From Gordonia soli NBRC 108243 (GTDB lineage: Bacteria > Actinomycetota > Actinomycetes > Mycobacteriales > Mycobacteriaceae): a stretch of 64,000 nucleotides of DNA. The translations under genes were made by a program, and so were the position numbers. Positions 9,285 through 18,156 of the stretch are shown here, one piece after another (position 1 is the first letter of the stretch; every line of letters starts with the position of its first letter). Location of the stretch: the NCBI RefSeq assembly GCF_000334455.1, contig NZ_BANX01000002.1:186001-250000 (forward strand), written 5' to 3'. The notes under the pieces were generated by a model, which was given only the letters and a program-made list of their open reading frames with translations, ran no database searches and was not told the origin of the DNA.

Positions 9285-10769
9285 ATGGCCGCGACGCGAC
9301 ATACCGTCCGGCTGGTGATGCCTCACCAGCTCTTCGAGTCCCACCTGGACGCCGACCGGGACACCCGATTCGTCCTCGTGGAACACGATCTCCTGTTCCG
9401 GCAGTACCGCTTTCACACGCAGAAGCTGATCCTCCACCGCGCGAGCATGCGTCGCTTCGCCGATCGACTGCGGGATCGCGGATTCGAGGTCGAGGTCATC
9501 GAAACCGACGCATCGACCACCAGCCACGAGGCGATGGTCGACACACTGCAGCGCCTGCGACCCGACAGTGTCCAGGTGTACGACGTCGTCGACGACTGGC
9601 TCGCAGGTGATCTCCTCGCGGTACTCGAGGAGGCCGGCCACCCGATGTCGGTCGAGGACTTCGCTGAGTCCCCCAATTTCTTGACCACCCGCGCGCAGGT
9701 CGACGAGCAGATGGGCAGTCGACGGCCTCGGATGCAGCACTTCTACGCCTGGCAGCGGCAACGTCTCGGCGTCCTCCTCGACGACCACGACAAGCCGGTG
9801 GGCGGTCGATGGAGCTTCGACACCGAGAACCGCAAGAAGCTGCCGAAGGGGCATCCGGTCCCCCAGCCGACGCCGCCCGAGCGGCATCCGGCCGTCGACG
9901 ACGCGATCGCCTGGGTGCGTGCAGAATTCCCCGACAACCCCGGCGACCCCGACGGATTCGCCTGGCCCACCAGCCACGCCGAGGCGGCAACCGCCTACGA
10001 GCAGTTCCTGACCGACCGCTTCGCCGAGTTCGGGCCGTACGAGGACGCGGTGAGTGTCGAGCACCCCTTCGTCTTCCACTCGTTGCTCACCCCCGGCCTC
10101 AACATCGGGCTGCTCAGTCCGCGAACGATTCTGCGTCGAGCGATCGAGGTCGGCGAGCGCAACGACGTGCCGATGGCCAGTGTCGAGGGGTTCGTCCGCC
10201 AGGTGATCGGTTGGCGCGAATACATGCGTGCGTCGTACGTGACCCGCGGCCGACGTCTGCGGAGTCGCAACCACCTCGATCACCACCGGCGGCTCGACGC
10301 CGGCTGGTGGTCGGCCGAGACCGGGCTCGCGCCGGTCGATCTCGTGATCCGTCGGGTCCTGGACAACGGGTACGCCCATCACATCGAGCGACTGATGGTC
10401 CTCGGCAACGCGATGTGCCTGCTGCGCATCGATCCCGAGGAGATCTACGAGTGGTTCATGGAGATGTTCGTCGACGCCTACGACTGGGTGATGGTGCCCA
10501 ATGTGTACGCGATGAGTCAGTTCGCGGCCGGCGAGGCGATCACCACGAAACCCTATGTGTCGGGCAGCAATTACCTGAAGAAGATGACCGACATCCCGAC
10601 CGGCGACTGGACCGACGACTGGGACGGTCTGTACTGGACCTTCGTGCGCGACCATCGGGAGACATTCGAGGCGAACGCCCGCTCGAACTTCATGGTCCGC
10701 ACCTACGATCGGATGGACACCGGCACGAAGTCGGCGCACACCCGGCGAGCCGGGCGCTGGCTCGACTGA
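9285..10769 (+). CDS. Photolyase/cryptochrome family protein (FeS-BCP/CryPro type) lacking most Fe-S cysteines
   Basis: A 494-residue protein of the prokaryotic (6-4) photolyase / FeS-BCP group: N-terminal antenna-binding domain (PHQLFESHLDAD..., residues 1-130) and a helical FAD domain with the YAHHIERLMVLGN segment, whose paired histidines (365-366) match the (6-4) repair site. The family normally binds a 4Fe-4S cluster through four cysteines, three of them in a C-terminal stretch after the SNYxxKM motif. Here that stretch reads SNYLKKMTDIPTGDWTDDWD and contains no cysteine; the only cysteine in the protein is at about residue 378. It should bind FAD but probably no Fe-S cluster. Repair activity versus photosensing cannot be decided from sequence. 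Confidence 0.88.
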   Translation: MAATRHTVRLVMPHQLFESHLDADRDTRFVLVEHDLLFRQYRFHTQKLILHRASMRRFADRLRDRGFEVEVIETDASTTSHEAMVDTLQRLRPDSVQVYDVVDDWLAGDLLAVLEEAGHPMSVEDFAESPNFLTTRAQVDEQMGSRRPRMQHFYAWQRQRLGVLLDDHDKPVGGRWSFDTENRKKLPKGHPVPQPTPPERHPAVDDAIAWVRAEFPDNPGDPDGFAWPTSHAEAATAYEQFLTDRFAEFGPYEDAVSVEHPFVFHSLLTPGLNIGLLSPRTILRRAIEVGERNDVPMASVEGFVRQVIGWREYMRASYVTRGRRLRSRNHLDHHRRLDAGWWSAETGLAPVDLVIRRVLDNGYAHHIERLMVLGNAMCLLRIDPEEIYEWFMEMFVDAYDWVMVPNVYAMSQFAAGEAITTKPYVSGSNYLKKMTDIPTGDWTDDWDGLYWTFVRDHRETFEANARSNFMVRTYDRMDTGTKSAHTRRAGRWLD

Positions 10770-10817
10770 TCCTCGCCGGGCACCGGTGTCGGGCGGTGGT
10801 CAGCGAGCGGCGATGAC

Positions 10818-10854
10818 GAGTGGTCGAGTGGTCGAGTGGTCGAGTGGTCGAGTG
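10818..10854. repeat. 8-bp tandem repeat (GAGTGGTC, about 4.6 copies)
   Basis: Four perfect head-to-tail copies of GAGTGGTC plus a partial fifth lie between the convergent photolyase-like and TetR genes. The last copy runs into GTCGAGTG-cacct-CACTCGAC, an 8-bp hairpin that ends next to the TetR stop codon and could terminate transcription. Such short arrays vary in copy number by slippage. Confidence 0.8.
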
Positions 10855-10858
10855 CACC

Positions 10859-11455
10859 TCACTCGACGATGTTCGCTCCCACCAACGCGATACACGCGGC
10901 GGTCGCGGCGGGAGCGATCGAACGCACCGAACGCCCCTGCTCCACCGCGGTCGCGGTGAGCTCGTTGATCCCGCCCCAGATGAGGATCGCAGTCGACCGC
11001 GACATCGGCGAGATCCCGGCCTTGCGCATCGCCGCGGTGTCGCTCAGCGCGACGAGCAGGGTGATGAGGGCCTCCATGCCGCGCAACTGGACCGGCCGCG
11101 CCGACTGCCCCAGCGCCGGGAGCTCACGGATCCAGGCCAGGGTGACCGCGGGCTGCGCATCGATGGAACCGACATACGCATCGACGGCCTGACCGATCTG
11201 CGACCTCCAGTCCGCGTCCTCATCGACTCCTGCGGCGATCGCGGCGAGCATCGCGTCGTGCACCCGTTCGAGGACCGCGACGAAGCAGGCCTGCTTGTCC
11301 TCGAAGTGTTGGTAGAACGCACGCCGCGAGGTGCGGGCCACTCGCACGATGTCGGCGACGGTGGTCTCGCGGAAGCCGCGCTCACCGAGGCAGACCACCA
11401 GTGCATCGATCAACCGCGCACGGGTCGAGGTCTCGGTGGAGGTGGATACGGACAT
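10859..11455 (-). CDS. TetR family transcriptional regulator
   Basis: A 198-residue TetR-type repressor: N-terminal helix-turn-helix (RLIDALVVCLGERGFRETTV, then SRRAFYQHF at about residues 45-53) and a divergent C-terminal ligand domain. It is transcribed away from a cytochrome P450 gene. The 92-bp region between them holds two copies of the dyad GGTACG-N4-CGTACC, the expected type of binding site. The arrangement matches mycobacterial Rv0135c/cyp138, so it probably represses the P450 gene and itself; the ligand is unknown. Confidence 0.9.
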   Translation of the reverse strand: MSVSTSTETSTRARLIDALVVCLGERGFRETTVADIVRVARTSRRAFYQHFEDKQACFVAVLERVHDAMLAAIAAGVDEDADWRSQIGQAVDAYVGSIDAQPAVTLAWIRELPALGQSARPVQLRGMEALITLLVALSDTAAMRKAGISPMSRSTAILIWGGINELTATAVEQGRSVRSIAPAATAACIALVGANIVE

Positions 11456-11483
11456 CCCAACAGGATAGGCCCTTGCCCCCGGC

Positions 11484-11524
11484 GGTACGCCCGCGTACCG
11501 TCAGCAATGGTACGGCCGCGTACC
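11484..11524. promoter_or_regulatory. Two operator dyads between TetR and P450 genes
   Basis: GGTACG-CCCG-CGTACC at 11484-11499 and GGTACG-GCCG-CGTACC at 11509-11524 are identical dyads whose centres are 25 bp apart. Both lie between divergent start codons at 11455 and 11548. The symmetry, duplication and position are those of TetR-family operators. Binding by the adjacent regulator is inferred. Confidence 0.75.
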
Positions 11525-11547
11525 ACCATCTCGGAGAGGACGTCCCA

Positions 11548-12966
11548 GTGAGTGCCATCTCGAGCCAGACCACCAGTGCAGAGGCTGAGGAAGCCGACCC
11601 GACGGTCACCACGACCACGACCACGAGCACCGTGTCGGACCGAGGACCGTCCGATGTTCCGGCCGTCGGCTCGCTGCCACCACGGGTGGCCCTTCCGCCG
11701 CTCGTGCAGGGCGTGGGCGCAGTGGTGGACCGCCGGCGCACTCTCCAGGCGATGGCCCGCAGACACGGATCCGTCTTCACCGTCGAGTTCCCGCTGTTCG
11801 GTCGGTGCGTGGTGGTGGCCGATCCGCACCTGGCCAAGCAACTGTTCACCTCGTCCGCCGATTCGGTGCGCAACGTGAAGCCCAACCTGGGCCGAATCCT
11901 CGGCAGCGGTTCGATGTTCGCGCTCGAGGGCACCGACCATCGGCGCCGGCGCAAGCTGCTGACGCCGCCACTGCACGGCAAGCGAATGGCCCGGTACGAG
12001 CAGATCATCGTCGAAGAGGTGGAGCGCGAGACCGCATCGTGGCCCGTCGGCAAGCGCTTCGCGACGGTCGAACCGATGATGCGGATCACGCTCAACGCGA
12101 TCCTGCGCGCCGTCTTCGGCGCCGAGGGTGAGGAATTCGAGGAGCTGCGCCGGATCATCCCACCGCTGGTGACCACCGGCTCCCGGATGGCGACACTGCC
12201 CGACCTGCCGTGGGTGGCACGCGCGCTCGACCCCGCACATCAGTTCGCGCGGCGACGGGAGACCTATCAACAGACGGTCGGCTCGCTCATCTCTGCCGCT
12301 CGTTCCGATCCCCGTCTCGCCGATCGCGAGGACATCCTCGCCCTGATGCTGCAGAGCACATACGACGACGGTTCCACGATGTCCGACACCGAGATCAGCG
12401 ACGAACTGCTGACCCTTCTGGTAGCGGGCCACGAGACCACCGCCAACACTCTCGCCTGGGCTTTCGAACGGCTGCAACGTCATCCACAGGTGCTCGCCGA
12501 CCTCGTGGCCGAGGTCGACGACGGCGGGACCGATCTGCGTCACGCGGTAATCCTCGAGACACAACGCAGCCGACCGGTCATCGATCTCGCCGGCCGTCAT
12601 GTCGTCGCCGACCATCTCGATCTCGGTCCCTGGCGGATCCCGAAGGGCTACAACATCCTGGTCGGCATCTCGCTGCTCCACGACGACTCGCTCGAGTTCG
12701 CCGATCCCGAGAAATTCGATCCGGCACGCTTTCTGGGTGTCCGGCCCGGCCAGGCGTGGATTCCGTTCGGTGGCGGCACCCGGCGGTGCATCGGGGCCGC
12801 GTTCGCGACCATGGAGATGGACGTGGTGCTACGAACGGTCCTGCGTGACTTCACCGTCGAGCCGACCACCGTGCGAGCGGAGGGCTGGTACTCGCGGGGT
12901 GTCGCCTACGCGCCCCGCCGCGGTGGCCGGGTCACGCTGTGGCCGCGTGCCGCTCGCGTCAGCTGA
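11548..12966 (+). CDS. Cytochrome P450
   Basis: A 472-residue haem monooxygenase. It has the I-helix oxygen-activation motif AGHETT, a K-helix ETQR (ExxR) and the haem-binding loop FGGGTRRCIGAAF with the cysteine thiolate ligand. The GTG start follows a GGAGAGGA ribosome site; the upstream frame extends into the operator region. A Thr/Ser-rich leader of about 40 residues precedes the conserved part. With a divergent TetR gene the layout resembles mycobacterial cyp138. Redox partners are not encoded nearby and the substrate is unknown. The 3' end overlaps the convergent VKOR gene by 8 bp. Confidence 0.93.
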   Translation: MSAISSQTTSAEAEEADPTVTTTTTTSTVSDRGPSDVPAVGSLPPRVALPPLVQGVGAVVDRRRTLQAMARRHGSVFTVEFPLFGRCVVVADPHLAKQLFTSSADSVRNVKPNLGRILGSGSMFALEGTDHRRRRKLLTPPLHGKRMARYEQIIVEEVERETASWPVGKRFATVEPMMRITLNAILRAVFGAEGEEFEELRRIIPPLVTTGSRMATLPDLPWVARALDPAHQFARRRETYQQTVGSLISAARSDPRLADREDILALMLQSTYDDGSTMSDTEISDELLTLLVAGHETTANTLAWAFERLQRHPQVLADLVAEVDDGGTDLRHAVILETQRSRPVIDLAGRHVVADHLDLGPWRIPKGYNILVGISLLHDDSLEFADPEKFDPARFLGVRPGQAWIPFGGGTRRCIGAAFATMEMDVVLRTVLRDFTVEPTTVRAEGWYSRGVAYAPRRGGRVTLWPRAARVS

Positions 12967-13579
12967 CCAACGAGATCCAATAGTCCTGGAACTCCAGGAA
13001 GATCAGGACGACGACGACCGCGTAGTACAGGATCGCGACGATCCAGCGCCATGACAGAACCGCCTGGACCGCGCGGCCGCCGATGCCGTGGAGTGCCCGC
13101 TCGGCGGCGATGACGACGATCGGCATGATGATCGTCCACACCACCATGCAGTACGGGCACAATGCATGGATCTCGTAGAGACTCTGGCTGATCAGCCAGC
13201 CCACGAATCCCAGGCCGAGCAGGGCGCCGACGAAGAGCCCGACCCAATACCACCGCGGGAGCGACACACGGGCCACCGAGAGGATGCCGGTGGTCACGAC
13301 GACGCTGAACGCCGCGATGCCGATGATCGGGTTGGGGAACCCGAACACCGACGCCTGGTCGGTGACCATCACGCTGCCGCAGGACAAGATCGGATTGATG
13401 CTGCACGAGGGCACGTAGGACGGGTTGACGAGCAGTTCGAAGCGCTCGATCGTCAGCGCGGCCGCGGCCGCGAGTCCGGCGATCCCCGCGACCAGGAGTG
13501 CCCATGACCCCCCGCGGGTCGGTGTCGCTGATCCCGCGTGGGTCGATGTCGCTTCTGCGTCTGCGTCGGTCGGTGTCAC
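12959..13579 (-). CDS. Vitamin K epoxide reductase (VKOR) family protein
   Basis: A 206-residue membrane protein with about five hydrophobic segments. Two cysteine pairs are visible: the loop cysteines in SCSINPILSCGSV (about residues 59 and 67) and the active-site CPYC (near residue 140). Bacterial VKOR reoxidises DsbA-like proteins by passing electrons to menaquinone, replacing DsbB in actinobacteria. The gene overlaps the upstream DsbA-like gene by 4 bp (ATGA), so the two are very likely translated together as one disulfide-forming pathway in the cell envelope. Confidence 0.92.
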   Translation of the reverse strand: MTPTDADAEATSTHAGSATPTRGGSWALLVAGIAGLAAAAALTIERFELLVNPSYVPSCSINPILSCGSVMVTDQASVFGFPNPIIGIAAFSVVVTTGILSVARVSLPRWYWVGLFVGALLGLGFVGWLISQSLYEIHALCPYCMVVWTIIMPIVVIAAERALHGIGGRAVQAVLSWRWIVAILYYAVVVVLIFLEFQDYWISLVS

Positions 13580-14307
13580 TTCTGCGCCTGCGCGACAGCC
13601 GCACGCAGGCCGGCCGGTGTGACGTCCTGGACCTGGGAGTCGTTGACGAACACGGTCGGTGTGCCCTGCACGCCTTTGCCGAGTGCGGTCTGGGTGGTCG
13701 CGCGCACGCGATCGCGGTACTTACCATCGGTGATGCAGTTGGCCACGTCACCGCCGACGCCGGCGTCCTTTGCGATCTCGACGAGCCGGTCGTCGGTCAG
13801 TCCCGCACTTCCCTCGGCGGGCTGTTCGTCGAACATCGTCGTGTGCCAGGCCGGCCACTTCGCGACATCGGCCTCGGCGACGCAGTACGAGGCGTTGGCT
13901 GCGCGGCTGGAGTAGTCGGTACTGGAGGCCTTGTCCAGGATCGCGATCGTCGTGTAGTCGACAGCGACCCCCTTCTGCTGGGACAACTCGGACAGGGTGG
14001 AGCCGCTGATGGACTCGAACTGCCGACACGCCGGGCACTGCAGGTCCTCGACGACAGTGATCACGACCGGCGCGTTGGTGTCACCGAGTCGGATGGCGCC
14101 GGTGGCGGTGACGCCCGCAGGTGTGGCGGCATCGCTGGTGTCGTCGCCGGATCGACTGACCACCACGCCGACGACCACGGCCGCGACGATCACGACGATG
14201 GCCGCGACCACTCCACCCTGGATCAGGAGCCGACGCCGACGCTCGGACTTCCGGCGCTGGTCCAGCAGCTCCGCCGACTTGTTCCGCAGCGCATCCCTGT
14301 CCGTCAT
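13576..14307 (-). CDS. Membrane-anchored DsbA-like thiol:disulfide oxidoreductase
   Basis: A 243-residue protein with a charged cytoplasmic N-terminus, one membrane anchor (VVAAIVVIVAAVVVGVVVS, about residues 35-53) and an extracytoplasmic thioredoxin-fold domain. The active site is CPAC in EDLQCPACRQFES and the cis-proline region is GVQGTPTVFVND. I chose the ATG at 14307, preceded by AGGAGAGAC; a GTG eight codons upstream is also possible. It oxidises cysteines of exported proteins and is recharged by the VKOR encoded immediately downstream, to which it is coupled by a 4-bp overlap. A paralogue with CPVC is at 55349-56101. Confidence 0.9.
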   Translation of the reverse strand: MTDRDALRNKSAELLDQRRKSERRRRLLIQGGVVAAIVVIVAAVVVGVVVSRSGDDTSDAATPAGVTATGAIRLGDTNAPVVITVVEDLQCPACRQFESISGSTLSELSQQKGVAVDYTTIAILDKASSTDYSSRAANASYCVAEADVAKWPAWHTTMFDEQPAEGSAGLTDDRLVEIAKDAGVGGDVANCITDGKYRDRVRATTQTALGKGVQGTPTVFVNDSQVQDVTPAGLRAAVAQAQK

Positions 14308-14569
14308 GTCTCTCCTGTCGATGCCCGACACTCACTCGGCGCCGTCGCGATCGACACGACGACGGGGGCTCGGTGCGGCCACCGGCCCTCGTCCACGATG
14401 CACCGTCCGCCTGAGAGCAGCCCAATAGACCCTCCGACCTGTGCATGTGCCGCTCGCCACCTCCGGTGGCCGTTCCACTCGCAACAGTTTTCACCTCTCA
14501 CCCATCCGCGGCGGGGGTTCGACCGAACGACTACCGATCAGTAGCCGAACCGAGCTGGAGGACCCACCG

Positions 14570-15301
14570 ATGAGTCACAACCCGCAGGAACGCCGCGAGG
14601 GTCGCGGCAAGCACCGCAGATCGAGCGATTGGCACCGGACATCCGCGCTGGTAGCTGCGGGTTCGGTACCTGTGATGATGGCCTTCGCGGGAGCCGGCCT
14701 GGCATCGGCGGCAACCGGCCCGGAAACCCCCGCGGCCCAGCAGCAGCCCACCGGCGACCGACACGGCGCAGGCACCCGCACGGCCCCGAAGGCCGGCCCC
14801 CTCGCCGCCGTCGACCCGGGCAAGCTCCACGCCCCCCGCCCGGTCGCACCGGTCAAGCCGATCCAGGCCCCGACCGGCCAGGTTCGCATCGGCGAGGTCC
14901 AGGCTCCGACTCCCCAGTGGCTCCCGCCGCAGCAGACCAAGCAGGTCAACGACGCTGCCGCGCAGGCCGAGGCGCAGGTCGCGACCTTCGGCGAATCGGT
15001 GGGCCTCGACCCGTCCCGCGCGGATCGGGTCGCCGAGACCACCGTCGGCGACGCGGCCGTCGGTGCCGCGATCGCCACCGGCACCGTGGGTGCACCGTTG
15101 GCTGCCGCAGGTGCCCTGGTCGGCGGTGTCGCCGGACTCGTCGCGGGCGTTCCGTTCCTGCCCGCCGGCTTGGTCGTCGGACCGCCCGTCGGCGCGGCCA
15201 TCGGTGCCGCCGTGACCGCTGCACCGTTCACCGCGCTCGGTGCGGGTGTCGGCGCAGGCGTGGGCGCAGCTCGCGGACTCGCCGAGCCGCCGCACCGCTG
15301 A
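14570..15301 (+). CDS. Exported Ala/Pro/Gly-rich protein of unknown function
   Basis: A 243-residue protein with a good GGAGG ribosome site 8 bases before the ATG. It has a long basic N-region (residues 1-22), a hydrophobic signal segment (ALVAAGSVPVMMAFAGAGLA) and a probable cleavage after ASA near residue 48. A Pro/Gln-rich middle is followed by a strongly hydrophobic Gly/Ala/Val-rich C-terminal 90 residues (GALVGGVAGLVAGVPFLPAG and similar). The end could insert in a membrane or assemble in the envelope. I do not recognise the family. It stands alone with a hairpin terminator directly after the stop. Confidence 0.7.
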   Translation: MSHNPQERREGRGKHRRSSDWHRTSALVAAGSVPVMMAFAGAGLASAATGPETPAAQQQPTGDRHGAGTRTAPKAGPLAAVDPGKLHAPRPVAPVKPIQAPTGQVRIGEVQAPTPQWLPPQQTKQVNDAAAQAEAQVATFGESVGLDPSRADRVAETTVGDAAVGAAIATGTVGAPLAAAGALVGGVAGLVAGVPFLPAGLVVGPPVGAAIGAAVTAAPFTALGAGVGAGVGAARGLAEPPHR

Positions 15302-15304
15302 GTC

Positions 15305-15341
15305 ACTCGCGCGCCCGGTGCCCCGTGCCGGGCGCGCGAGT
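15305..15341. terminator. Hairpin terminator after the exported protein gene
   Basis: A perfect 14-bp stem, ACTCGCGCGCCCGG and CCGGGCGCGCGAGT, with a 9-base loop starts 3 bases after the stop codon. This is the usual strong-stem terminator of GC-rich genomes, without a U-tract. Confidence 0.7.
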
Positions 15342-15444
15342 CTCGAACAGTTGCTGACCGCGTCTGTTCCGACGCCCTACCGGGCGTCCCCTGACTGGCC
15401 GGTCCCGCGCTGAATCCCGACAGCAACGGATCGGTTCAGATGAT

Positions 15445-15480
15445 CCCGGCACGGCGCCCTCCCCGGGGTGCCGTGCCGGG
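15445..15480. terminator. Second hairpin upstream of the next gene
   Basis: CCCGGCACGGC and GCCGTGCCGGG form a perfect 11-bp stem around a 14-base loop that can pair further. It lies 35 bp before the next coding start, so it may be a second terminator or part of that gene's leader. Confidence 0.45.
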
Positions 15481-15515
15481 GTTGACCTCTTTCCACGCCG
15501 GGTACGCGCGGGTCG

Positions 15516-16724
15516 ATGCCGATCCATGAGACCGACCAGCCCGATCCGACCGACAGCAGCGCGCCCGCGGTGGCCGATGCCGCCGAGCAGTCCGCGCCGG
15601 GTCCCACGGCCGCCGACACGTACACCGACACCTTCGCCGTCCGGATCATCGCCGATCCCGGTCCCCCGACCACGTCGGTCGAGCGCATTCGTGATCGGTT
15701 GACCGATCGGCTGTCCGCGGAGGCGGGCGTCTCCTCGCTCGGTGTGGTCAGCGAACCGCTCACGCTCGGCCCCGACGGTGCACTGCTGGTTCCCGAGTTG
15801 GTCGAGCGGACCCGCGACGACTCGTCGGCCGTCGTCGTCGTGACCGAGTTCCCCCGCATGCAGAACGGCCGTGGACTGGTCCTCGAGGTCGACCACCGGA
15901 CCTCGACGGTCCTGGTGTCGTTGCCCGCCCTGGGCCTCGACCTGGCCCGACAGCTGGCCTCCGTCATCGTCGCCGGAGTACGACGTCTCCGGGATCCGAC
16001 CGCACCCTCGTCGGTCCGTGGAAGCAGTTGGCGCAGTGGCGATGACGGACCGGACGGACACCCGGTGGGCGGATCGTCGACGAGCGCGAACGAGCGTCAC
16101 ACCGAATTCCTGACCTCCGACCGGATACTCGGCCGGGTCCGGATGGTCGCCGGGATGGTGCGCGGCAATCGGCCCTGGCGCCTGATCCCCACCTTGACCG
16201 GACTCATGGCCGCGGCGGCCGCAACGGCCAGCTTCGGCGTCTTCTACTCATCCATCTGGTCGATGGCCAACGCTCTCAGTCCTTTTCGTCTTGCAGTCCT
16301 CTCCGCGCTGTCGATGACGGTGATGACCGTGTGGCTGATCGCCAACAACCGACTCTGGGAGCGCCGTGGCGCACTGCCCCGTCTCCGCGCGCGTCTCTAC
16401 AACGCCGCGACCGCGAGCACCGTTCTGCTCAACGCCGTGTTCCTCTACGCCGGATTGTTCATCGGCACGCTCGCCGCGTCCTTCGCAGTCATCGACGACG
16501 GCTATCTTGCACAACAACTCTCGATCGATTCGGCAGGCGTAAAGAACTACGTCATGCTCGCCTGGCTCGCGACCACGATGGGGATGGTGGCCGGCGCGGT
16601 CGGCTCGAGCGCAGACAGCTACGAGGACATCCTGCACGCCACCTATGGCTATCGGGAACGCGCACGTCGACGCCGCGAAGAGGAGCGCCAGCGCGACATC
16701 GAAGCAGCACGCGAACCACGCTGA
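15516..16724 (+). CDS. Conserved-type membrane protein of unknown function
   Basis: A 402-residue protein with a soluble N-terminal half (acidic first 30 residues, then an alpha/beta-like region with SSAVVVVTEFPRM and DHRTSTVLVSLPALGLDL) and a membrane half. The membrane part has about four hydrophobic segments (near residues 230-255, 258-275, 300-325 and 345-365) and ends in a highly charged RERARRRREEERQRDIEAA tail that may form a helix. Domain order resembles an uncharacterised actinobacterial membrane family. It precedes the glycosylase-like gene by 16 bp and is likely cotranscribed with it. Confidence 0.7.
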   Translation: MPIHETDQPDPTDSSAPAVADAAEQSAPGPTAADTYTDTFAVRIIADPGPPTTSVERIRDRLTDRLSAEAGVSSLGVVSEPLTLGPDGALLVPELVERTRDDSSAVVVVTEFPRMQNGRGLVLEVDHRTSTVLVSLPALGLDLARQLASVIVAGVRRLRDPTAPSSVRGSSWRSGDDGPDGHPVGGSSTSANERHTEFLTSDRILGRVRMVAGMVRGNRPWRLIPTLTGLMAAAAATASFGVFYSSIWSMANALSPFRLAVLSALSMTVMTVWLIANNRLWERRGALPRLRARLYNAATASTVLLNAVFLYAGLFIGTLAASFAVIDDGYLAQQLSIDSAGVKNYVMLAWLATTMGMVAGAVGSSADSYEDILHATYGYRERARRRREEERQRDIEAAREPR

Positions 16725-16740
16725 AGGAGGAGATCCCATC

Positions 16741-17421
16741 ATGGCACGGGCGCAGGCACGGGCACGCGACACCGAGATCGTCCGCACACTCATCAACCGG
16801 GCCGGGCGCACGTACGCCGACGAGGCCGGTATCACGCTGAAGAACACCCCGGCGCCGCTCTTCCGACTGCTGGTGCTCACGTCACTGTTGAGTGCGCGGA
16901 TCTCCGCGGACATCGCGGTCGCAGCCGCCCGAGAACTGTTCGCCGCGGGCTACCGAACCCCGGAGAAGATGGCCGAATCCACCTGGCAGGATCGCGTCGA
17001 CGCGCTCGGGCGCGGCCACTACGTCCGGTACGACGAGAGCACTGCCACACAGCTCGGTGAGACCGCGCAGGCGGTTCTCGACGACTATCGGGGCGATCTG
17101 CGACTGCTCGGTGAGAGCGCAGAGCACCGACCTTCCGCGGCGGCCGACCTGATCAGGCGATTCCCTGGGATCGGCCCGGTCGGAGCAGACATCTTCCTGC
17201 GTGAGGTCCAGGACGTGTGGGACTGGGTGGCACCGTACTTCGACGAGCGGGCGCTGAGCACCGCAGACGAACTCGGGCTACCGAAGGATCCCTTTGCGTT
17301 GGCCGACCTCGCCGACGGCGCTCCCGCGGCACTGGCGGCGGCACTCGTGCGGGCATCGCTGGACGACGAACTCCGCGCCGACTTCATGGGCCGAACAGCA
17401 GGCACGGTCGAGTCCACCTGA
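16741..17421 (+). CDS. EndoIII-like HhH-GPD protein lacking catalytic lysine and Fe-S cluster
   Basis: A 226-residue protein starting at an ATG with an AAGGAGGA ribosome site. It has the helical HhH-GPD fold of DNA glycosylases: LLVLTSLLSARISADIAV corresponds to the N-terminal helices and FPGIGPVGADIFLREV to the helix-hairpin-helix. In endonuclease III the residue after the hairpin glycines is a catalytic lysine (G-V-G-R-K-T-A); here it is replaced (GIGPVGAD). No cysteine is present for a 4Fe-4S cluster. An aspartate in YFDERAL may match the general-base region. It may be a monofunctional glycosylase or a non-catalytic DNA-binding relative. Confidence 0.75.
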   Translation: MARAQARARDTEIVRTLINRAGRTYADEAGITLKNTPAPLFRLLVLTSLLSARISADIAVAAARELFAAGYRTPEKMAESTWQDRVDALGRGHYVRYDESTATQLGETAQAVLDDYRGDLRLLGESAEHRPSAAADLIRRFPGIGPVGADIFLREVQDVWDWVAPYFDERALSTADELGLPKDPFALADLADGAPAALAAALVRASLDDELRADFMGRTAGTVEST

Positions 17422-17603
17422 CCGAGCCACGTTCGACAGCGGTGAACGACATCACATTCCGGGAGTGTCCTTCGTCACCGTGAATCGGATTCGCGATGCC
17501 GTGGATGGCGTCGCGACACGCCGCGATGCGCTGGGCAGACGCGGTCGGCGAGCACCGTTATCCACCCGTGACCAGAAGTCGCGAGGTCAACAGGGCGATG
17601 TGA

Positions 17604-18020
<417 letters not shown>

Positions 18021-18156
18021 GCCTGACGAGAACCTGCCCCGTCAGCGTCGGCCCACAGCGGTCGACGATCAGAGGGGTCCGGGATGTCGGGGGCGGGATG
18101 TCGGCGCGATCAGCGCAGAGAGAACGACATCCCGGGCCTCGACCCCGCCATACGAC

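Noticed and set aside
9255-10739. 494-codon frame on the minus strand
   Set aside because: Shadow of the photolyase-like gene; no domain and no ribosome site.
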